DNA from: Proteobacteria bacterium UBA6908
GTDB taxonomy: Bacteria; Pseudomonadota; Gammaproteobacteria; Acidiferrobacterales; UBA6901
Direction of reading: 5' to 3'
Length of the DNA: 17,290 bases
Assembly (NCBI GenBank): GCA_002451085.1
Contig: DKBE01000053.1
Span: forward strand, 1 to 17,290
Under the pieces are notes generated by a model. It was not told where the DNA came from, made no database searches, and saw only the letters and a program-made list of their open reading frames with translations. Position numbers and translations under genes: made by a program. Within the stretch, counting starts at the first letter, position 1. Each line of letters starts with the position of its first letter. Positions 16,463-17,290 of the stretch are shown here, piece by piece.

Positions 16463-17290
16463 ATGACCGAAACACGACACACACTATCCATGCCGGAAGA
16501 GCTGATTGGCCAGCGCCTGGACCAGGCGCTGGCACGGCTGCTGCCAGCGTATTCCCGGGCGCGGCTTCAGCAATGGATCCAGGAGGGTCGCGTGACCGTC
16601 AATAACCAAACGACCCGGGCCAAGGACCGGGTGCGTGGTGGCGAGCAAATTGAGGTCCTGGTACCGGATGTGCCGGCGGGGGACTGGCAGGCGGAGGACA
16701 TCCCGCTGGTGATCGTTTATGAGGACGATGACCTGCTGGTCATCGACAAGCCCGCCGGGCTGGTGGTGCACCCCGGCGCCGGCAATCCGGAAGGCACACT
16801 GCTCAATGCCTTGTTGTACCATGTGCCCGCCCTGCGGCGCTTGCCGCGTGCCGGTATCGTTCATCGGCTCGACAAGGAAACGTCAGGCTTGCTGGTGGTG
16901 GCGAAGACCGAGATGGCCCGGCTTGATTTGATCGAGCAGCTCAAGGAACGCAGTTTGTCGCGCGAATACATGGCCCTGGTGCAGGGGATTGTCATCGCCG
17001 GCGGCACGGTCGATGCGCCGATCGGGCGCCACGCTCTGACACGTACGCGCATGGCTGTCTCCGGCCGCGGTCGTCCGGCTGTCAGCCATTATCGGGTCGA
17101 GCGCAAATTCCGCGCCCACACGTTATTGCGTGTGAAACTGGAATCAGGCCGCACCCATCAGATCCGCGTGCACATGGCGCATCTCAAACATCCGCTGGTG
17201 GGCGACCCGGTGTATGGTGGGCGTGCCTTGTTGCCTAAAGGGGCGGCACCCGACTTGATCGAGGCGCTGCATGGTTTTAAGCGACAGGCG
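16463..17290 (+). CDS. rluD: 23S rRNA pseudouridine synthase RluD, 5' part
   Basis: The gene runs off the window end; 276 codons are visible without a stop (E. coli RluD has 326 residues). RluD makes pseudouridines 1911, 1915 and 1917 in 23S rRNA. An S4 RNA-binding domain lies at about 13-75 (IGQRLDQALARLLPAYSRAR, QEGRVTVNN). The RsuA/RluA catalytic domain follows, with VIDKPAGLVVHPGAGN, the catalytic motif VHRLDKETSGLLVVAKT containing Asp137, SREYMALVQG, and LESGRTHQIRVHMAHLKHPLVGD. The divergent bamD neighbour supports RluD over its paralogues RluC and RluA. The shared 89-bp upstream region must hold both promoters; I saw no convincing -35/-10 pair. Confidence 0.95.
   Translation, partial: MTETRHTLSMPEELIGQRLDQALARLLPAYSRARLQQWIQEGRVTVNNQTTRAKDRVRGGEQIEVLVPDVPAGDWQAEDIPLVIVYEDDDLLVIDKPAGLVVHPGAGNPEGTLLNALLYHVPALRRLPRAGIVHRLDKETSGLLVVAKTEMARLDLIEQLKERSLSREYMALVQGIVIAGGTVDAPIGRHALTRTRMAVSGRGRPAVSHYRVERKFRAHTLLRVKLESGRTHQIRVHMAHLKHPLVGDPVYGGRALLPKGAAPDLIEALHGFKRQA

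Overview
The window looks like chromosomal DNA of a free-living gammaproteobacterium. The cspD(-) / clpS(+) clpA(+) / infA(-) / aat(-) order and orientation is the classical gammaproteobacterial arrangement. The additional icd and bpt resemble the Pseudomonas version of that neighbourhood. The divergent bamD/rluD pair is also standard for the class. The sequence is moderately GC-rich with similar codon use throughout. I could not place it at genus level. A deep-branching, possibly sulfur- or iron-oxidising lineage is only a guess.

Layout. Positions 1-1500 hold the 3' end of icd with an unusual Lys/Arg-rich tail, a small unannotated transcription unit on the minus strand (promoter, 58-codon ORF, terminator), and a cold-shock protein gene with promoter and terminator. 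Positions 1502-4157 hold clpS and clpA, the N-degron recognin and the unfoldase of ClpAP. A short hypothetical gene follows at 4192-4533. Positions 4570-7969 form a self-contained divergent locus. On the minus strand are an ECF sigma factor and a membrane anti-sigma factor whose periplasmic part is a DsrE-like domain. On the plus strand are a secreted DsrE-like protein and an outer-membrane porin, closed by a strong terminator. Positions 8086-8705 (minus) hold infA and a small conserved-looking hypothetical gene. Positions 8839-11440 (minus) hold a three-gene operon with 4-bp overlaps: COG3146/FemAB-like acyltransferase, aat, bpt. Positions 11500-15574 (plus) hold sucC, sucD, glutamine-dependent nadE and glnB. 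Positions 15606-17290 hold divergent bamD and rluD, the latter cut by the window end.

How the genes work together. ClpS, ClpA, Aat and Bpt make up most of the bacterial N-degron pathway: two transferases add Leu/Phe to N-termini, ClpS recognises them and ClpA unfolds the target. ClpP is not in the window. The sucCD-nadE-glnB group joins the TCA cycle, NAD synthesis and nitrogen/carbon sensing by PII.

The most novel element is the 4570-7969 block, inserted between clpA and infA. An anti-sigma factor uses a DsrE-fold sensor homologous to a secreted DsrE protein encoded across the shared promoter region. This suggests an envelope signalling circuit responding to a thiol, sulfur or metal-related cue and controlling a porin.
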